From Oscillospiraceae bacterium (GTDB taxonomy: Bacteria > Bacillota > Clostridia > Oscillospirales > Oscillospiraceae), in the NCBI GenBank assembly GCA_015067565.1, contig SVMF01000006.1, forward strand, positions 1 to 64,000: DNA of 64,000 nucleotides. The letters are read 5' to 3'. The stretch's first letter is position 1, and each line of letters begins with the position of its first letter. The notes beneath the pieces are model-generated. The model worked only from the letters and a program-made list of their open reading frames with translations, did not search any database and was not told the DNA's origin. Positions 60,750 through 64,000 of this stretch are shown one piece after another. The translations under genes were made by a program, and so were the position numbers.

Positions 60750-61508
60750 ATGGAAAAAATGATGCGGGTGCTGCTGGCAAACAGCAACGAGGATTTTACC
60801 CGAAATCTCTCGGCAACACTCAGGCAGACAGAACGATATGCGATTGTCGGAACGGCCCCTGACGGGGTCAGCGCAATGGAGCTTCTGCGCCAGCTCAAGC
60901 CGGAGATTTTGGTTTTGGATATGATGCTTCCGAAGGCAGACGGCATTGCCGTTGTCAAGGCGGCCTCGCTTCTGGACAAGAAGCCGTTGATCCTGGTTCT
61001 GGCGGACTTCATGACGGAGTTTGTCGGTGCCGCGCTGCAGCAGCACGGGGTAGAATATGTCATGCTCAAGCCGTGCACGACGGCTGCGATCGCCGAACGA
61101 TTGGATCAGCTGCGAGAGAGCGGCAAGCCAAAGGAGCGTCCGAACATCGAAACGATGGTGACCTCGATGATCCACGAGATCGGTGTGCCTGCGCATATCA
61201 AGGGCTATCAGTACCTGCGAGAGGCGATCATTCTGGCCGTAAAGGACATGGAGGTCATCAACGCAATCACGAAGGTTCTGTATCCGCAGGTGGCAAGAAC
61301 CTTTGCCACGACACCGAGCCGTGTGGAGCGAGCCATCCGCCATGCCATCGAAGTTGCTTGGGACAGAGGCGACCTGGATACGCTGCAAAGATTTTTCGGC
61401 TATACCGTCAGCAATACCAAGGGAAAACCCACGAATTCCGAGTTCATCGCCCTCATCGCCGATAAGCTCCAGCTGCAGCTCAAAACCGAAAAAGCGGTTC
61501 ATTTCTGA
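60750..61508 (+). CDS. spo0A: Sporulation master regulator Spo0A
   Basis: A 252-residue response regulator. The receiver domain has phospho-acceptor D57 ([13 protein letters not shown]) and a conserved lysine in VMLKPC. The C-terminal Spo0A effector domain has the strictly conserved recognition region [18 protein letters not shown] and [25 protein letters not shown] lies 7 bases before the ATG. It shows that the host belongs to an endospore-forming lineage, although spoIVB, its usual neighbour, is not next to it here. Confidence 0.97.
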   Translation: MEKMMRVLLANSNEDFTRNLSATLRQTERYAIVGTAPDGVSAMELLRQLKPEILVLDMMLPKADGIAVVKAASLLDKKPLILVLADFMTEFVGAALQQHGVEYVMLKPCTTAAIAERLDQLRESGKPKERPNIETMVTSMIHEIGVPAHIKGYQYLREAIILAVKDMEVINAITKVLYPQVARTFATTPSRVERAIRHAIEVAWDRGDLDTLQRFFGYTVSNTKGKPTNSEFIALIADKLQLQLKTEKAVHF

Positions 61509-61513
61509 AGCGC

Positions 61514-61547
61514 AAATGCATCTGCCTTGTTTGGCAGGTGCATTTTT
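61514..61547 (+). terminator. Terminator of spo0A
   Basis: AAATGCATCTGCC (61514-61526) pairs with GGCAGGTGCATTT (61533-61545), followed by TT. The remaining ~200 bases up to the pckA promoter hold small stems such as CCCCAA/TTGGGG near 61593-61618 but no gene. Confidence 0.9.
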
Positions 61548-61749
61548 ATACAAAAAATCAGAGTCAGCCGTGGCGGATATGCGCCCCAAAAGTTAGAGCC
61601 CTTGGGGGTACATATCATAGGACTTCCCCGAGCGTTTTTTCGCAATACCTCACGCAGTAAGGCGCAAAAATCGCTTGGCGAAAACAGAATTTTGTGCATC
61701 TTATCTAAAAAAATCAGCGCATTTTTGGGTAGATATTTTCTCCGCCCTG

Positions 61750-61815
61750 TGCTATAATGTATGTGGTGAATGTTGGCATTCACTGTCATATTGCAATCAT
61801 GCCGCTCCTTGCGGC
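61750..61815 (+). promoter_or_regulatory. Extended -10 promoter and leader of pckA
   Basis: TGCTATAAT (61750-61758) is an extended -10 box; the -35 region is weak. The leader holds GTGAATG/CATTCAC (61766-61783) and GCCGC/GCGGC (61801-61815 approximately) hairpins before AGGAGG at 61827-61832. Confidence 0.6.
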
Positions 61816-61839
61816 AAATGGAAAATAGGAGGAAACATT

Positions 61840-63429
61840 ATGGAAAACTACGGTCTGGAAAAGCTGGGCATCCTGGCTCCGAAGGCGGTTTACCGCAACC
61901 TGACTCCCGCGCAGCTGACTGAGGCTGCTCTGCGCCGCGGCGAAGGTAAACTCTCCAACACCGGCGCACTTGTTGTCACCACCGGTAAGTACACCGGCCG
62001 TTCGCCTAACGACAAGTTCATTGTTGATACTCCTGCCATCCATGACGATATCGCATGGGGCAAGGTCAATCGTCCGATTTCCAAGGAGAAGTTTGATGCC
62101 ATCAAGGGCAAGCTGTGCGCTTACCTGCAGGGCCGTGAGGTCTTCGTTTTCGATGGCTTCGCAGGTGCTGACAAGGCTCACACCAAGAAGTTCCGTATCG
62201 TCAATGAGCTGGCTTCTCAGAACCTCTTCATCCATCAGCTCCTCATCCGTCCGACCCTCGAAGAGCTCGAGGCCTACGGCGAGGCTGATTACACCGTTCT
62301 GTGCGCTCCCGGCTTCAAGTGCGATCCCGAGGTTGATGGTGTCAACTCCGAGGCTGCCATCATGATCGACTATGAGGCGCACCTCATCGTCATCGCAGGC
62401 TCCCGTTACGCAGGTGAGATCAAAAAGTCCGTATTCTCCACCATGAACTTCGTTCTGACCAAGGAGAACATTCTGCCGATGCACTGCTCGGCCAACATGG
62501 ATCCTGAAACCCATGAGACTGCTGTATTCTTCGGTCTGTCCGGCACCGGCAAGACCACCTTGTCTGCCGACCCGAACCGCAAGCTCATCGGTGACGACGA
62601 GCACGGCTGGGCAGATGACGGCATCTTCAACCTCGAGGGCGGCTGCTATGCAAAGTGCATCAACCTCAAAGCTGAAAACGAGCCTGAGATCTTCAATGCA
62701 ATCCGCTTCGGCTCTCTGGTCGAGAATGTCATCATGGACGAAGAGACCCGCGAGTTTGACTTTGACGACGGCAGCCTGACCGAGAACACCCGTGTCGGCT
62801 ATCCCGTGGAGTACATTTCCAACTCTGCAATCCCCGGTGTTGGTGGCATTCCGAAGGTTGTTATCTTCCTGACCGCTGACGCATTTGGTGTTCTGCCTCC
62901 GATCAGCCGCTTGAGCGAGGATGCTGCCATGTATCATTTCGTCACCGGCTTCACCTCCAAGCTTGCAGGTACCGAGCGTGGCGTTACCGAGCCGCAGCCG
63001 ACCTTCTCTACTCTGTTCGGCGAGCCGTTCATGCCGATGGATCCGTCCGTCTATGCTGAGATGCTGGGCAAGCGTATCCGCGAGTCCGGCGCAAAGGTCT
63101 ATCTGGTCAACACCGGTTGGGCAGGCGGCTCTGCAGCCTCCGGCGCAAAGCGCATGAAGTTGGCTTACACCCGCGCTATGGTCTCCGCAGCGCTCAACGG
63201 CGACTTCGACAATGTGGAATTCAAGCACCACGATGTATTCAATGTCGATTTCCCGACCTCTTGCCCGAACGTTCCCGACGAAATGCTCGACGCTCGCGGT
63301 CTGTGGGCAGATAAGGATGCTTACGATGCACAGGCAAACAAGCTGGCAACCATGTTCTCTGAGAACTTCGCAAAGAAGTATCCGAACATGCCGGCACACA
63401 TTGCAAATGCAGGCCCGAAGGCAAAGTGA
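61840..63429 (+). CDS. pckA: Phosphoenolpyruvate carboxykinase (ATP)
   Basis: A 529-residue ATP-dependent PEP carboxykinase that interconverts oxaloacetate + ATP with PEP + CO2 + ADP. It carries the kinase P-loop GLSGTGKTTLSADP (near 233), metal-binding HETAVFFG and IGDDEHGWADDGIFNLEGG, and substrate-side TGRSPNDKF (near 50). AGGAGG lies 7 bases before the ATG at 61840. Strong codon bias suggests high expression. In gut anaerobes it often runs in the carboxylating direction, feeding oxaloacetate to succinate or amino acids; direction is inferred. A strong terminator follows. Confidence 0.97.
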   Translation: MENYGLEKLGILAPKAVYRNLTPAQLTEAALRRGEGKLSNTGALVVTTGKYTGRSPNDKFIVDTPAIHDDIAWGKVNRPISKEKFDAIKGKLCAYLQGREVFVFDGFAGADKAHTKKFRIVNELASQNLFIHQLLIRPTLEELEAYGEADYTVLCAPGFKCDPEVDGVNSEAAIMIDYEAHLIVIAGSRYAGEIKKSVFSTMNFVLTKENILPMHCSANMDPETHETAVFFGLSGTGKTTLSADPNRKLIGDDEHGWADDGIFNLEGGCYAKCINLKAENEPEIFNAIRFGSLVENVIMDEETREFDFDDGSLTENTRVGYPVEYISNSAIPGVGGIPKVVIFLTADAFGVLPPISRLSEDAAMYHFVTGFTSKLAGTERGVTEPQPTFSTLFGEPFMPMDPSVYAEMLGKRIRESGAKVYLVNTGWAGGSAASGAKRMKLAYTRAMVSAALNGDFDNVEFKHHDVFNVDFPTSCPNVPDEMLDARGLWADKDAYDAQANKLATMFSENFAKKYPNMPAHIANAGPKAK

Positions 63430-63440
63430 TTGAAACAACG

Positions 63441-63471
63441 AAACCGCTCCGTGAAAACGGAGCGGTTTTTT
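63441..63471 (+). terminator. Terminator of pckA
   Basis: AAACCGCTCCGT (63441-63452) pairs perfectly with ACGGAGCGGTTT (63457-63468) around a GAAA tetraloop, followed by TTT. Confidence 0.95.
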
Positions 63472-63526
63472 CACACCACGAAATGCCGCAAATTCGGCAG
63501 TTTCCGTTGCCTGCTGCTTCGCAGCC

Positions 63527-63546
63527 GGTCGAGTCATGACTCGACC
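63527..63546. repeat. 20-base perfect palindrome, copy 1
   Basis: GGTCGAGTCATGACTCGACC is a perfect palindrome that recurs exactly at 63804-63823. Between the two copies lie more small stems: TCGCCAA..TTGGCGA near 63570-63602, GTATC/GATAC near 63631-63645 and AATGCTTGC/GCAAGGCATT near 63659-63680. The 425-base gap holds no gene. Confidence 0.85.
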
Positions 63547-63675
63547 CCAGAGTGTCAAAAAAGTCGCCAATCGTCAAAATGCAAATTTTTGGCGGTTGGC
63601 GATCTGTATTCAAATAAGAGATTGCGAACGTATCTCCGATACAGCAAAAAAGCACTTCCAATGCTTGCTGCGCAA

Positions 63676-63802
63676 GGCATTTTGACTTACATCGCAAACC
63701 GAGCTCTACCGTACCATCGTACGCCGACGCGCTCGGTTTGCTCGTCTTGACGACTTTTTGAACTCTGTCAGTCTGTCGAAAATTAAGTTTTTCGACAGAC
63801 TG
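63676..63802. repeat. Dispersed 127 bp repeat, copy 2
   Basis: Nearly identical to 1-127, in the same orientation, with the same two internal inverted repeats. Here it is flanked on both sides by the 20-base palindrome found at 63527 and 63804, whereas copy 1 is followed by a different hairpin. Confidence 0.85.
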
Positions 63803-63803
63803 C

Positions 63804-63823
63804 GGTCGAGTCATGACTCGACC
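63804..63823. repeat. 20-base perfect palindrome, copy 2
   Basis: Identical to 63527-63546 and directly abutting the end of the 127 bp repeat. It lies 31 bases beyond the stop of the minus-strand gene at the window edge and might act as its terminator. Confidence 0.85.
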
Positions 63824-63854
63824 CTACACAGGTGCGTAGCGCAAAGACAAATCG

Positions 63855-64000
63855 TTATTTGATTTGGGTGCCGCCCCATTCGACGACGGTGAAGCCGCTG
63901 CGCTCGGGTGCAGTCAGCTCTTGTGTCGGAATCTCAATGGCTTCCTCGCTTCCGTACCATGCCATGTACACACGCAAGAGCGTATTGGGCGCAGGCGTAA
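63855..64000 (-). CDS. C-terminus of an unidentified protein (cut by window edge)
   Basis: The last 47 codons of a minus-strand gene, ending TAA at 63855-63857. The visible end reads TPAPNTLLRVYMAWYGSEEA, then EIPTQELTAPERSGFTVVEW and GGTQIK. It is beta-like and acidic, similar in style to the ends of bacterial surface or lipoproteins, but no family can be assigned from this fragment. Confidence 0.6.
   Translation of the reverse strand, partial: TPAPNTLLRVYMAWYGSEEAIEIPTQELTAPERSGFTVVEWGGTQIK

Noticed and set aside
61786-63570. A 594-codon minus-strand frame opposite pckA
   Set aside because: Antisense shadow of pckA extending into the repeat region, with no coding features of its own.
63239-63814. 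A 191-codon minus-strand frame through the palindromic repeats
   Set aside because: It is built from the repeat, the pckA terminator and antisense pckA. Its apparent coding is an effect of the structured repeats.

Overview
The window looks like chromosomal DNA of an anaerobic, spore-forming Clostridia member, most likely in Oscillospirales (Oscillospiraceae/Ruminococcaceae). The grounds are an intact spo0A, a trimeric [FeFe]-hydrogenase of HydABC type, ATP-type PEP carboxykinase with pyruvate phosphate dikinase, SLH-domain surface proteins, Gram-positive ribosome binding sites and moderately GC-rich coding sequence. The species cannot be named from the sequence alone.

Layout. 1-3.6 kb: a dispersed repeat, a TauE/SafE permease divergent from a LysR regulator, a dense array of palindromes, and an iron alcohol dehydrogenase. 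3.7-12.4 kb: one tightly packed + strand operon. It holds a small kinase, three thioredoxin-like [2Fe-2S] ferredoxins, HydC/HydB/HydA, a sensory-type hydrogenase with a PAS domain and a SpoIIE-type phosphatase; together they fit H2 metabolism with H2 or redox sensing. 12.4-20 kb: a minus-strand two-component system, two ABC-2 transporter pairs and related small membrane proteins, the architecture of a peptide-antibiotic sensing and resistance module. It ends in gene debris (TetR, DegV and serine recombinase fragments). 20.4-22 kb: a probable Panacea-type toxin-antitoxin pair. 22.4-24 kb: a MATE exporter behind a hairpin-rich leader.

24.4-35 kb: a surface-protein island with three SLH proteins, three lipoproteins and a small unknown protein. 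The first SLH ORF is fused in frame to a response-regulator fragment and lies beside a truncated sensor kinase, so it looks like a deletion junction. 35.4-37.7 kb: small genes and tRNA-Leu(CAA), with a short copy of the tRNA 3' end about 200 bp away. 37.8-46.2 kb: a frameshifted giant secreted protein, a small serine recombinase, and a ParA-CHAP chimera that looks like an internally deleted integrative conjugative element.

46.2-51.4 kb: core genes (ppdK, an ABC-2 exporter). 51.5-58.5 kb: a compact phage-derived cassette with terminase, portal, a protease or scaffold candidate, decoration protein, capsid, connectors and one or two tail-type genes. All frames are open, and no integrase, tape measure, lysis or replication gene is present. 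58.6-64 kb: typA, spo0A with two 0A boxes upstream, pckA, then palindromic repeats, including a second copy of the 127 bp repeat that opens the window, and the end of one more gene.

Recurring themes are fusion or deletion scars (at 12.4, 19.5, 20.0, 25.3, 39.4 and 45.1 kb) and palindrome-rich intergenic DNA. Functional calls rest on motif recognition by eye; no database search was possible.
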